A DNA stretch of 64,000 bases from Elysia crispata (GCA_033675545.1 JAWDGP010006268.1:52501-116500); one strand, 5' to 3'. Shown: positions 21,784 to 36,185, numbered from the stretch's first letter. Notes: generated from the letters alone by a model not told the origin. Numbers and translations are program-made.

Positions 21784-24700
21784 ATGGAGGAAGCCAATAG
21801 AAAGCGAATCACAGCTAAAAGTTGGTTAACAAGAGCCACCAATAAGTTAAGGCAGTTACTAGATTCAGGAGAGTTCACACAGATTAGTCTGGTTGCCCAA
21901 ATAGAAGAATTCGAGAAAAGACTTGGTAATTTAGATGAAGCCCAGAGTTTAGTTGAAGAACACATAGAAATTGAGAAATTAGAAGATGACATTGAAGCTG
22001 CGGCCCAATTCAGAGCGGAAAAATTAGTGACTTTGTTAGCAGCTAGAGAGAAGCAGGTTTCTACTGCAGAGTTAGATAATCTGTCACAAGAAAAGACAGA
22101 ATCATCCACATCAGAAAGGGTTCAACCCTCAGGCCAAGTTTCACGCCTGCCTAAACTTGAACTGCCAAAATTTAGTGGGGAATACACAGAGTGGCAGACA
22201 TTCTGGGACAAATTTAGGGCGGTTATTGACAGCAACAATTCAATTCCAACCGTTAACAAATTTACGTACCTACAGTCCCTACTTCAGGGAGAAGCGGCAG
22301 CCACAATCTCAGGTCTCTCGCTTACGGAGACGAACTACAGCACAGCAAAGACGTTGCTGCAGACCAGATTTGGGAGACCAGAAAGAATAATATTCTCTCA
22401 TATCCAACGTCTCCTTCAGACAAACCTGTTCCTCACGTCGAAGGAAAGCTCCTTGCCAGCCCACCTGTGGAGACTTCACGACGAGATCACTACTCAGGTT
22501 AGGAGCCTCGAGAATCTGGGCGTCGGAGGAGAGAGCTATGGGGTCATCCTCACCCCACTCATCTTGCATCAGCTACCTAACAACATCCGGCTGGAGTGGG
22601 CTAGAGTTGACGAGGGGAAGGAGGGAGATCTTGGTTTCCTTCTAAAGTTTCTTCATGAGGAGATCCAGAGGCGAGAGCGCTCCCAAACGTTTGGTGTGAC
22701 TGCGGGTGCGGTGGGTCCGACTACAACCTCACCGTCAGAAGCGAGATCAGGGTCTTTGGGCGGTCAGAGAAGCAGACCAAGACAGAACATGAGAAAGGGG
22801 CAAGGAAGCGCAACAGCCCTGCTTTCAGGATCTGGGTCCAAGAGGACCCCCCTATGTGTCTTCTGTCATGGAGGGCATTTTTCCGATCAGTGTCAAGAGC
22901 TAAATGGTCTAGATTTAGAGGCGAGAAAGAATAAAATAAGGAAGTTGGGTTTATGTTTTGTCTGTTTGGGAAATCATTTAGCTAAGGATTGTAGTAAGGT
23001 ATGCTTTCACTGTAAGGGGGCACACCATGCTGTGCTTTGTTTGAGACAGATGAAGAAGGAGGTTGAAAGGAGTGGTCCTGTTGGGTATGGCGTTGGTCCA
23101 GCGCATGTGGGTTACACAAGAACAAAAAATGCCACAACGATAATGCAGGTTGTGAAAACAAAAATTGCAGGCGCTGAAGTCAACGTCATGTTCGATAGTG
23201 GCTCAGACAGGTCCTTTGTGACCCTTGAATGTGCAAGGAAGTTAGACCTGCAGAGTGTGGGGAAGGAAAGTCTTGCATATTGTTGTTTTGGAGAGAATGA
23301 GTCGAGGAAGGGTGAAAGGGATGTGTTTGAGTTGAGAGCATTTGGAGAAAGGGTCAGATTGGTTGGTATGAACCAGATTTGTTCAAGTATGTTTAGGGCT
23401 CCAGTGCCAACGGACCTCCTTGAGAGATTTATAAGGATTCCCTTCTGTGAAGATTTTGAGAAAGGAAGGTCCATAACGGTGGACATATTGATTGGACTGG
23501 ATTGGTACTGGCCTCTGATAAGGGATCAGAAAATTGGCTCGGGTGGCTTGGTGGCTCAGGAAACTGTCTTTGGGTGGATCTTGTCAGGGTCCTATTCTCC
23601 TACGGATGGGCAGAAAGTAAGACAGGTAGGTTCTGTAGGCCAAACACAGAAGAGTCAGGTTCTGTTTTGTCAAACAGAATTGTCAGATGGTTTAATTAGG
23701 AACATGTGGGACTTGGACACGATCGGCATTAGTCCAAGCGAAGAGAGTGCCAAGAGTAAGGTGCTAGAGGATTTTGAAAGGGAAGTACGATTTGAAAATG
23801 GACGCTATACAGTGAGGCTACCTTGGAAGGATGAAGAGACAAAGACAACACTTGTTGAAAACAGAGTGATTGCAGAAAGAAGACTTCAAGGTTTGATCAA
23901 GAGACTTGAGAAGGATCCGTCACTGAAAACAAGATACAATGACGTGATAGCGGATTTAGAGGAAAGGGGGATTGTTGAAGAGGTTCCAACTGAAGAAATG
24001 GTGACTAAATTCCCGACATTTTATTTGCCTCACCATCCAGTGGTTAAAGAGAGCAGTCGGTCTACCAAGGTGAGACCGGTCTTTGACGCCTCATGCAAGG
24101 GCGTAAACGGAATTAGTCTGAATGACTGCATGGAGAAAGGCCCGAAGATGATACCAGACCTGGTCAAGATCTTACTTCGGTTTAGAAGATGGCAGTATGG
24201 ATTGTCAGCAGACATCCAGAACGCTTTTTTGATGATAGGACTCCACACTGAGGACAAGGATGTCCACCGATTCTTGTGGAATGTAAACGACCAAATAAGA
24301 ACTATGAGATTCACAAGAGTCACTTTCGGGAACGCAGCAAGCCCTTTCTTGCTCAATGCAACAGTTCAATACCACCTGGCAAGGTTTGATGAATGCAGAA
24401 CCGTTAAGGAACTCACAAGTCCGGAACGATGGCACTTCTGCCCTGGCAAGGAAAATCCCGCAGACTTGTTGACCAGGGGGATAAGTGCTCGTGAAATGAC
24501 AAACTCGAACATGTGGTTACATGGACCTGCATGGTTGAATGAGAGCCAACCCAGGTCAGATGAGGAAATCCCAGACTGGACGAGGGAAGAAGAAGACGAA
24601 GATGCAAGAGAGACTGTTCTAGTAATGACCCCAGTAGAAGGAACCAAGAACCTGTTAGAATATGACAGATTTTCAGACTTCGGAAAACTTGTTAGGGTGG

Positions 24701-26226
24701 TGACATGGGTATTGAGGTTCACAACCAACTGCCGACCCCACCAAGAAAGAAGGTCTTCAAGTGAATTATCTCCTGGGGAGCTGGAGAATGGTGGGATTAC
24801 TTTGCTACGGTGCATCCAAAGGGAGAGATATGGGGAGGAGATCGAGCAACTCATTTCTGGTAGGGAAGTTAAGGGTGGATCGCCAATCTCCAGACTGTCG
24901 CCCTTCATTGGCAAGGATGGTTTACTGAGGATGCAGGGAAGACTTGCCTTTGCCTCATCTTTGCTGTATGACGAGAAGCACCCTATCACCCTTCCCAAGT
25001 GTCATTTGACACTCCTCTTAGTCAAGAATAAACACTACATGATGAAACATGCTGGAGTTGACACCTTGGTGACTGCTATCAGGAACAACTTCTGGATTGT
25101 GTCAGTTAGAACATTGGCAAAGAAGATTTGCAGGAGCTGTATTCATTGTCAGCGACAAGATGCAAGAGCATGCAAGCAGGCCATGGCCCCTCTTCCTGAG
25201 GACAGAGTGAAGAAATCACCACCATTTTCAGTCATAGGCATTGATCATGCAGGTCCCCTCTTTTGTTCCGATACCTCTAACAGAAAGCTCTACATCTTGC
25301 TTTTCACCTGTGCGGTAGTTAGAGCAGTGCATTTGGAATTGGTAGCTTCCTTATCTCTGGAAGATTTCATCCTTGCCTTTAAGAGATTTGTTGCTAGAAG
25401 AGGTCACCCTTCAATAATATACTCAGATAACGCTCAGACCTTTAAGGCAGCTCATAAGGTATTGCAAAGAGAATTAGGATATATGGGTTTAGATTGGAAG
25501 TTCAGTGCCCCACTAGCCCCATGGTGGGGAGGGTTTTGGGAAAGATTGGTAAGATCAGTCAAATCTGCCTTAAGAAAAAGTCTAGGAAACACAAGGGTGT
25601 CAAGGGTACAGCTAGATACCACACTTCAGCAGGTAGAGGCCTGTATCAACTCCAGACCACTCATATATGTTGGAGATGATTGCAACCCTCTCACTCCCTC
25701 ACATTTCCTAATTGGGAGAGGTTCAGCACTGAGTCCATCTATGGTTGAGGAGTACGTTGAGAAAGTGAGTGATCTTGAGTTGAGGGAGAAGTGTGAGACT
25801 GAAGCTGTCAGTCAGTTTTGGGAGATTTGGCAGGATGTGTATATCAAAAACTTGCCAACCTTGACACAGGGGGGACAGAAGTGTGACATTGAGGTAGGGT
25901 CAATGGTTTTAGTCAGAGAGGATGGGAAACCAAGGCTTCAGTGGCCTCTTGGTGTTATCACCAAAACCTTTGTAGGAAGGGATGGTCTTATAAGAGCTGT
26001 GGAGTTGAAGACCAAGAAGGGCCATTTTACAAGAGCTCTTCAAAGGCTCCATAAATTGGAATTGGTCAGTGAGGTGAAGGGGGGTGGTCAGTCTGAATCT
26101 GACCCCAAGACTACGGTAGAGGATAGGGCTAAGGCTTGTACTAGTGATGACAAGAAGTTGCAAAATAGTCCAGTATACACAAGGGCAGGTAGGCAGCGAC
26201 GTGCGCCGAAGAAATTAGACCTGTAG
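21784..26226 (+). pseudogene. Gag-Pol frame of the BEL/Pao element (fossil)
   Basis: This is the coding part of the BEL/Pao element. The gag-like region has the LPKLELPKFSGEYTEWQ segment typical of BEL/Pao gag (DUF1759 type). The zinc knuckles lie at about 22855-23040 (for example CFVCLGNHLAKDC). An aspartic protease with FDSGSDRSF follows at about 23190, then reverse transcriptase motifs (DIQNAFLMIGL). The integrase at about 25030-25720 has HCQRQDARACKQ and IYSDNAQTFKAA, followed by the usual C-terminal domain. I take the ATG at 21784 as the start because the frame upstream opens only with TTG. The copy is broken (about one break) and is treated as a fossil. Confidence 0.85.
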
Positions 26227-27521
26227 GGTTAGTTAATGTAATAATGAGTCTGGGCATCTCTTGAAGGGGTTGCTAATTTCAAAATGTGAGTGGCCTTCAA
26301 TGCCTCTTCATTATTTACTCATAGAACACTATGTTAACTGTTTGTGCTATTGATAGCTATGTTTTACTCGGTTTGGTTTTGAAACAATGTACATACCCCC
26401 TTAAAAACAAAATATTTATGATGCATGGAATATTTGTTTGATGACTTATCCTAACATATTCTCATGTATTCCAATTACTTGATGATAAATACAGGTGCTA
26501 GCAACACTGGTAGCCTTAATTGAGTCTATAATGAATAATTGCAATTTGAATATTTTATTGGAGATTTAATCAAAAATGTGAAATTTAAATTCAACTTTGT
26601 TGGATAATAATTTAGTACCGGGTAGTTACATCCCTAGCAATGAGATTTGCTCCTACTTCGAATTTTATTTCTAATTTGTTTTAATAATTTGATTTATTAT
26701 ACTCCACCTTCCCTTTTTGTCAGTAAAATGATTAAGAGAGTAAACTTTGCTACTTAAGACCTAAAATTCTTGGTGATCATAAATGATTAGCAACCCAAGT
26801 TAATATGACTCAGTGGCTTTACCTTTTTTACCAATTGATGGGTATTATTACCAAGGATTTCATAAATTCTATGTGAATTATTTTGATCTATTTTGTGGGA
26901 TGACCATTAGTTAAGTAATTTGTGTGTATCATAGTTTCAATTTAACTCCTTAATTCTGTGATTTGTCCTCTAGTTTCAATACATTCTGCATTGAGTTAGA
27001 TTTGTTTCAGATCTGCATCGTCTTAAAGTTAAACTCATTGAGGAATTTTTGCAGAGCATTTGACGTTTGATAAGATTTTTCTCAGTTTGTTATGTAATGC
27101 ATAGTAATTGTATTCAATCTAGCTCTCTTGAGGATCCACTAGGGGTAATTAAGACAATTTGGTTGGTTTTATGAGATACACAGACACCTTTTAGTTGTGA
27201 CTTTTCAGATCAACCCTGATGGTTGAGAATTATCATGTTTATTTTCTTGTTTAATGTTTAGAGAATGTTTTGGTTAAATAAACCTTAATTTTCTTGTATT
27301 AATTACCTTGATAACTATGGCATAACCATTTTACAGTTACATACTGAGTTAAATGTGGAAGATGGTCTTTAATGTGAAAGATTTAATATTCTCCTTCATC
27401 AAGCCTTTGTTATTGACTAAGGGCAGATGTATTAAAATTTATGTTAAGGGAAACGCCTTTAATTTGAGTTGGGTAAGGACTGAGTGGATCATTATTTGTA
27501 ATGGGATCCAGGTGGGGAGAA

Positions 27522-27728
27522 TGTTAGAATTAATTCCATGTTTGGTAATTTAGACTGCCCATTTATTATTTGCTTTATTTCGAAATTTAGTTTGTTACTT
27601 TCGTTTTGAGACTTGACTATTATGAAGAAAAACAATGAGGCTGAATAAAAAACATTGGCTGAAAACCCAAACCTGGAAACCTCGATGAGCTTCAATTTTT
27701 GCATTTAGATTGTTAGAAGTTTTCTATA
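27522..27728 (+). repeat. 3' LTR of the BEL/Pao element
   Basis: 207 bp and nearly identical to 21298-21504. It is followed directly by the GCCCC target duplication at 27729-27733. Confidence 0.95.
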
Positions 27729-27733
27729 GCCCC

Positions 27734-28940
27734 TATACTCAGCTTTGTGGATAAGGTAAATTTAGGACGAGATAATTCTTCAGTTGGTGAGATCATGTCT
27801 ACTATTTTAAGACTCTTTAAATAGTTTGGGAGAGTATAGAGTCAGTTGTTTTTCTGTATATGCTAAACCTCAATAAATTTTGGTCAAATGATTAATCTTG
27901 AAAATCTTTTTTTCTAAAGGAAAAACCATAGACCTTAAAATTGACAGATGCATTTTTATAAGAAGACACAGAATAAGCAAGTCCCAGAATATTAGTCTCA
28001 TTGTCTTGACAAATGTTGATCTTTTTTCTGTCACTTTTTAATACTATAAAAATGACATGCAAGTGGAGCATAATAAAAACAATTGATTAACACATATAAT
28101 AGAATTAAACTAGATTTACACTAATCTCAAGTTTATGCTTTTGATAAAGGTAACGATTATTATCGTAAAGTTGACAATCGTGGACTGATCCCCTGGTTTG
28201 AAATTGATAATCGTCGATTTTAGAAAGAAATTATAATCCTGCACGAGTATGTCGGTTCATGCTAGGCTGCGCCATGCTTACTTTTCTCTAGATCTATCTA
28301 AGGTCTAGTATGTCTTGTCGATTGCTGCCTTCTTGTTTTTAGTTTGCATTTTTGTAAGATGGTTTAAACTGGGTGTTTTCCTTATCCGTTCTAGTGAGAT
28401 TTTTTTTTTCCTTGAAGCTTTTCCAGAGCATAAATGATTAAATATTTGTTTTATTGATAGAGAGGAGGGGTGATAAAGATAGATTTTAAACAGAAGATTA
28501 TAAGTTCCATCAAGAATTTATAAAGTTCTGGATATCTATCAGGTGCATTGAATATTGGAACTAACTGTTTTAGCTTGCTAAATGATAACTTAACGTATGT
28601 TTGGTTGGAATTGATTGAGTAAGTTCTTTAAATAAGTTTCCATACTTGTCATTAAGAGAAAATCTGGCCGGAATAATAGCCTAGGCACTTGATAGACATT
28701 AAGGTAATTGATAGTTCTTGGATCCAGACATTTAAATCAGCATTATGATCATTGCCAGATCTATTTCCTGGACATTTGGTCGCGACTAAGGTTATTGTAA
28801 GATTTAGTTTCTAGAAATATGGTCCCCACTAAGGTTATTGTAAGATTTAATTTTTAGAAATATGACCCCCACTAAGGTTATTGTAATATCTAGTTCCTAA
28901 AAATATAGTACCCACTAAGGTTATTGTAATATCTAGTTCC
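27734..28940. other. Intergenic AT-rich DNA
   Basis: No gene is recognised. At 28780-28940 a short segment of about 45 bp, with CCCACTAAGGTTATTGTAA and a TCTAGTTCC-like piece, recurs about four times as a diverged tandem repeat. Confidence 0.5.
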
Positions 28941-28947
28941 AAGTTCC

Positions 28948-28980
28948 AGCAGCAGCAGCAGCAGCAGCAGGAGCAGGAGC

Positions 28981-29048
<68 letters not shown>

Positions 29049-29051
29049 TAA

Positions 29052-29130
<79 letters not shown>

Positions 29131-29157
29131 TGTTGTTGTTGTTGTTGTTGTTGTTGT
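28948..29157. repeat. AGC/AGT/TTG compound trinucleotide array
   Basis: About 210 bp alternate between AGC, AGT and finally TTG units. The block structure suggests point changes spread by slippage. The poly-Leu frame on the minus strand is an artefact. Confidence 0.95.
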
Positions 29158-29626
29158 ACGGTCAATTATATTGAATGTCGCAGTGGATCTTTGTGAATAG
29201 TGGTAAAAAAAAAAGTAGGTAATGTTGCAATAATTTATGTATCACGCTGCTTTAAATATTAACAATGTGGGCGTGAAGAGGATGCGTTGCATGTTTCTTT
29301 TTTCTACATGTTTTATTTGTATGTATGGAAGGTATAGTGCTTCTTATATGAAGGAAATCTATACATACCTGTGTCGTGTTTTTTCTTTCAATTCGAGCAA
29401 AACTTGGATGTGGTTATCTAGGACCTGTTGGCAGCCGGTAACGACACGACCAGTTGTGCCTTAGATTTTTTCAACGATAAAAGAGATGAAATTTGGTAGA
29501 AGGTGGGCATGTGTGTGGAATGGGAGGAGCAGGCAATGAGGAAATATTTCATGTTAAGTCTGGTGGCGATATCGATTTCCTTGACAGTAACACTTCATAT
29601 GTGTGTGTGTGTTCGTGTACGAATGA

Positions 29627-29627
<1 letters not shown>

Positions 29628-29657
<30 letters not shown>

Positions 29658-29659
29658 AA

Positions 29660-29700
<41 letters not shown>

Positions 29701-29729
29701 AGACGAAGAAGAAGAAGAAGAAGAAGAAG

Positions 29730-29790
<61 letters not shown>
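29628..29790. repeat. AAG-to-AAC compound trinucleotide array
   Basis: About 100 bp of AAG units with AGG and ACG variants switch to about 60 bp of AAC. Low-complexity frames on both strands are artefacts. Confidence 0.95.
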
Positions 29791-30477
29791 TCAACAAGGG
29801 AAACAAATTGGAGTATCTCACTTTTACCAAGGAAGTTGTCTTATTTTTAATTATGGAGGTGTCAAAAATTAAAATGCTAAAAATATAAGCCTTTCTGGTT
29901 TTTTCATGGTTGCATGGTTCCTTAGGTTGTTACAGGCGGGGATGATGGTAAGGGTGAGTTTCGTCAAATGCTCATAAGGCATACTGTTTAAACAGCCTCT
30001 GACATCCAAGTTAACTCCATGCCTTCACGCGGCGTAATTGTTTTCACTTAACAGAGAAAAGCGGTTTAAGGATGATCTCTCGCGCCTCAAAATCTGATAG
30101 TTCTCAGCAGATAGAGTCCAGTAATCTTAGTAAGTTGCTCGTCTAAGAGAAGGAAATTATTTCAAATTTCACGTGCCTTAGGGATATACCTACAGCAGTA
30201 AAAACTTTCGTGGTAAACTTTTAAAGAAAAACTCAGGAGCTGGAGTCTCGAAGTCAATTCATCGTTTATCTCAACATCGTTCTGGCAACTTCTGTGGCGG
30301 CGCTGGAACTACGCATATTGGCTTTGCCTTTTAAATGGACTGTGTTAGTGACGTCGAGAAGTAATGAACTGGTGCCTGGGTGATAGCCCGTTCTCCATAT
30401 GGCTCTGTGCATTAGAGAGGCCTCTCCATCTTCACTTTACAAAGTCGACACAACAAGTGTAGCAGCGGTTACCTGGG

Positions 30478-31160
30478 GGGGGGGGCTCGGCTTGCCTCAA
30501 GCTGTACAAACCCAAGCCAGTAAAGATGCTGCCCCGACACAGTTCACTGACCTCAGGAAGTTCGCATCCCCTAAGGTGAAAACCGACAAGGGGGTCTATA
30601 AACTTCGCACTAGACAGCTAAAAAAAATGCCTGTAAACACAAAACAAAGTCTTTTCAAGCAAACAACAAATCACATAAGTCCAACACAACAGGTTTCACC
30701 ACATTTGTTGTTTTGTCTTTTGTTCCAAAGTAAAACAAAGTCAGTGCAAAAGTTGAAATTGATATTTTCAATAACTTTCAACTCTTTGGGTTAAAATGAA
30801 GCTGTTATACATTATCAAAATCTGCCCTAGAACTATTGTTACAGTTTAGCTATTGGAAAATTGAGGAAGGTATTAAACGTGATAGAATAATATTTCAAAT
30901 TACTCTCTCAAAATCCTCATAAATTTCTTCGAACGCAGTGAAACACAATATCTTGAACAAAATTAGAAAGAAAGTAGTGAAAATAATTTAAAAGTTAAAC
31001 TGAATTAACAAAAAAAAAAAAGACAAAAAGTGACAAAATAAATTCTAGAGCTTAAATTCATTGGGCTTGTTTAACTTTAAAAAATGTGTTAACGTATTAT
31101 TTTAATATTGTGGTGTCAATTAAGTGGTATTGTGCCAAGTTGCAATTTTATGTTCTTTCC
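30478..31160. repeat. Direct duplication, copy 1
   Basis: This copy begins in a G run followed by CTCGGCTTGCCTCAAGCTGT and ends at GCAATTTTATGTTCTTTCC. It matches 31297-31987 along its whole length at an offset of 827 bp, with scattered substitutions and small indels. I recognise neither a coding frame nor a transposon family in it. Confidence 0.9.
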
Positions 31161-31296
31161 GACTGGCGTAGAGCGGGAGCTAGGGATTGCTTCTTTCGAT
31201 AGTCGCTGAAATCCTGGTGTTTTTTGTTTGTTTGTTTTTGTTTTGTTTTTTATTTTTGTTTTTGTTGTTGTTTTTTTTTTTTTTTTTTTTTTGGGG

Positions 31297-31987
31297 GGGG
31301 GGGGGGGGCGGGCTCGGCTTGCCTCAAGCTGTACAAACCCAAGCCAGTAAAGATGCTGCCCCGACACAGTTCGCTCTCCTCAGGAAGTTCGCATCCCCTA
31401 AGTTGAAAACCGACTAGCGGGTCTATAAACTTCGCACTAGACAGGTAAAAAAAAAGCCTGTAAACACAAAATAAATTCTTTTCAAGCAAACAGAAAATCA
31501 CTTAAGTCCAACATAACAGGTTTCACCATATTTGTTGTCTTTTCTGATGTTCTAAAGTAAAACAAATTCAGTGCAAAGGAAGAAATTGATATTTTCAATA
31601 ACTTTCAACTCGTTGGATTAAAATGAAGCTTTTATACATATTCAAAATCTACCCTAGAACTCTAGTTACAATTTAGCTATGGGGAAATTGAGGAAAGTAT
31701 AACGACATAAAAGAATAATATTTCAAATTACTCTCTGAAAATCCTCATAAATTTCTTCGAACGCAGTGAAACACATTATCTTCTACTAAATTAGAAAGAA
31801 AGTAGTAAAAATAATTTAAAAGTTAAAAATTGAATTTAAAAAAAAAAAGACAAAAAGTGACACAATAAATTCTAGAGCTTAAATTCATTGGGCTTGTTTA
31901 ACTTTAAAAAATGTGTTAACGTATTATTTTAATATTGTGGTGTCAATTAAGTGGTATTGTGATTAGTTGCAATTTTATGTTCTTTTC
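31297..31987. repeat. Direct duplication, copy 2
   Basis: This is the second copy of the 30478-31160 segment. It is preceded by a long T run joined to a G run (about 31271-31310). The two copies are separated by about 135 bp that is not part of the repeat. Confidence 0.9.
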
Positions 31988-32265
31988 ATGCATCTGTCCC
32001 TTTTGATCTCAAGGCTACTGATTGCAAAATTATGAAAAATAAAGTGCATATTACTATTTTTTACTAGGTTGTATCCTTTGTTGGAGTGGAGACTCGGTAT
32101 CAAAATTAGCTTGTCTCTCGTTGTAAAAAGCTGCATAAAAATGAACTCTTGCAATATCTACTTAGAGTCTAGATATTTTCTTGCTTTTCCTCCATGCAAG
32201 ATTTTAACTCGCCTTTTGCTCAATAATGATATGGCAAAACTAGAACGCAGGCGTTTCCCATAGTT

Positions 32266-32685
32266 CAGGGATCGGCAACCTTTACCACCCAAAAAGCCAA
32301 TCGAATACGTTTCCCACAGGAAAGAAAATACTGGGAGCTACAAAATCCTTTCGACATTTATAATGAAACAACACTTCATATTACAGTTAACTAAACACGT
32401 CGCCTAGGACAACGCGGAGTCACGCACTTCACTTCCGGGTCACGCGACCCAAGCCACTAGATCTAGGGTTAAGAGCGACCTTTTTTTTTAACTTATTTTA
32501 TTTAGATGTTACAAGACCACCCTGCCTTAAAATATTGATTTACATTTTAAAAAAGAACGAACTAAAATGAAATACATTTTAATAAAATACACATCACATT
32601 AATTGTTTTCAAAAGCCACAGGGAGCCACATCAGAGACATAAAAGAGCCACATGCGGCTCCTGGGCCACGGGTGGCCGACCTCTG
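32266..32685. mobile_element. hAT-type MITE with 8-bp target duplication
   Basis: The 420-bp element starts CAGGGATCGGCAACC and ends GGTGGCCGACCTCTG. The reverse complement of the end, CAGAGGTCGGCCACC, pairs with the start with three mismatches. Flanking 8-bp repeats are CCATAGTT (32258-32265) and TCATAGTT (32686-32693), 7 of 8 identical, and 8 bp is the hAT size. There is no transposase frame, so it is non-autonomous. The right subterminal region has AGAGCCACATGCGGCTCCTG, a motif I associate with widespread hAT MITEs. Confidence 0.85.
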
Positions 32686-32699
32686 TCATAGTTCCAATA

Positions 32700-34432
<1,733 letters not shown>

Positions 34433-34626
34433 TTTTTCGTTTATAAAAGTTGATTTCTCAGCCAATTATACCTTCAAAAGTCATCAGAAATAAAATGCAA
34501 AAAGTTTTGTGCAGCTTTGTGAAAATGTGAAAATTGGACTACCGACTCTTTATCGACAGTTTTACCTGATCGGTTAATTTACAGTCTTGTTAGAAAATAT
34601 GCTTTGAAAGATGGGCATTACATCCT

Positions 34627-36185
34627 TTAACCCATTCATGCATAGAGTCCCAAAAATGGGTTGCTCTCTAGGAACCAGTCTAATTCCACATGTCTGGTCT
34701 AGTCTGAACCATAAAATAATACCTTCTTCTTTAACACTATTTTGTTACGTAGAGTAATGCCCTTTTTCAGTGAGATTCAAAATGACTGCCAAACATGTGT
34801 TTTATCAAAGCAGGGAAATCAGGTTAAAAAAAGCCAACATAATTACAAAGCAATACTAATTCTTGATTATATTAATTCCTTTATACTTTTTTTTCTCAAA
34901 ACTCACGTATGTGAAGTAAGATAAAATAATTTTTCTTAGAAAAACATCTCATTGAACCTCCGTCCCATTTTTGGGACGCTATGCCCTAGAGAGCACTTGT
35001 TTTTTTTTTGTTTTTTTTTTTTGTGTTTATGGAAACAAATCAAAACCAGTAATTATTAGTTGTGAAAATAAATTCCAATATCAGTTATGAATTTATTGTT
35101 CTATCTGATGTTTCCCTTGCTCCAGTGTCGACTGGTTTAGACTAGATCAGTGGAATTTTTATCTTTCAATAACCTCACTTGTGATAACGTAACTTGTCAT
35201 GTTTATAAATGTTTTTTCTTTCCTTTGGTTTATTATTCCAGACTGCTCACTATGAACAAAGCCATTTATCTTATTATGGAATGCGAGGAAGGCCTGTGCG
35301 TTTTAGCTTCAAGCAATGGTACCTCAACACCCCATTAGGGTATCTCATCCCGACAAACCCTTATCAGGGTATTGGTTGGGAGGTTCAGGTGTTATGGATC
35401 TGCTGTCTCCTCTTTAGGAAAACTATTATCATGCCTACTTTGGCAATATTTTCATCAGTTTGCCCTGTTTGATGGTCTTCAAGACAAGGGAATAAAAGGC
35501 ACCAAAACTCTTAGGGCCAATCGGAACTCACCCTACCTCCTTGAAAACTGTCGATGCTGTGGAAAGGGAAACTCGTACCATTACTTGATGCTAACAACAA
35601 CATCATTTTGGTTAGATGTAACGACAACAGTGTCGTGACAGTTGCATCAACAGGCTATGGTGTCACACCTTTGCGCAAGGCAATAATGTAGAGTGTCCAA
35701 GAAAGAAAGCGAGTGTCAATTCCTATGCCATGTGTTGTTGCCATGAACAATGGCAACATGGACGGAACTGACAGGATGGATGAGAATATTGACAACTAAA
35801 GGCCTCATATCAGAAGCAAAAAGTGGTGGCGGTAGATTTTTGTCTTTGCCTTGCAAACATCCACCCGCAACGCATGGTAGCTCAACAGGCAAAGTGCAGA
35901 AGGCACACGTAATCCAAAGGACTTTTTGAATTTTTTAATGGACATTGTGATGACTTACTAAAATACCGGAGAGAAAGGAAAGATATGAGGCTCGAAAAAG
36001 CAACCCCAAAAATGATGCTTGCAAAATTTAATGTTTGCTTCGATAGACAGAATCATAATCTGGTTCGTAACCGAATGGGCAATCAGAGATGATGCAATTG
36101 GTGTGGTTAAAAAAAAAATATAAAGATGAGCAGCAAGTGCGTGGAATGTCCTTCGTACTAAGCCTGTTTCAAGCAACATCACGCT
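34627..36185 (+). pseudogene. Decayed piggyBac transposon with transposase remnant
   Basis: The left end is a TTAA target site (34627-34630) followed by CCCATTCATGCATAGAGTCC. A piggyBac-type (DDE_Tnp_1_7) transposase remnant runs from about 35222 to 36185. It includes YYGMRGRPVRFSFKQW and LGYLIPTNPYQGIGWE, then in a second frame FDGLQDKGIKGTKTLRANR. Later come NDNSVVTVASTGYGVTP, a RVSIPMPCVVAMNNGNMDG stretch, GTDRMDENIDN and a C-terminal zinc-ribbon-like piece (KCVECPSY, CFKQHH). Several frame changes and stops break it, so it is dead. I did not recognise the N-terminal third. A possible right end is near 36811-36834, where an inverted and imperfect TGCACTAAAAGGGTCAA occurs, but this is tentative. 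Confidence 0.8.
34638..35003. repeat. Inverted subterminal motifs near the piggyBac left end
   Basis: CATAGAGTCCCAAAAATGGG at about 34640 is matched in inverted orientation by CCCATTTTTGGGACGCTATG at about 34964-34983. Both carry a nearby CTCTCTAGG or its complement. The core is itself palindromic. It could be a subterminal transposase site or the end of a small related element. Confidence 0.6.

Larger units (their letters stand above)
21298..27728 (+). mobile_element. BEL/Pao LTR retrotransposon, young, with 5-bp target duplication
   Basis: The ends are two 207-bp direct LTRs (21298-21504 and 27522-27728) that differ at about one position, so the insertion is young. A 5-bp duplication, GCCCC, flanks it (21293-21297 and 27729-27733), as expected for BEL/Pao. 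The primer-binding site follows the left LTR directly, and a purine tract at about 27511-27521 precedes the right one. Internal parts in order are a gag-like region, three CCHC zinc knuckles, an aspartic protease, reverse transcriptase motifs and an integrase. No envelope-like gene was seen in the 3' 1.3 kb. The copy is broken, with about one break, and is best regarded as a recent fossil. Confidence 0.93.

Noticed and set aside
26227-27521. Possible envelope gene after the BEL/Pao coding frame
   Set aside because: Only short AT-rich frames occur there and none looks like a membrane glycoprotein.
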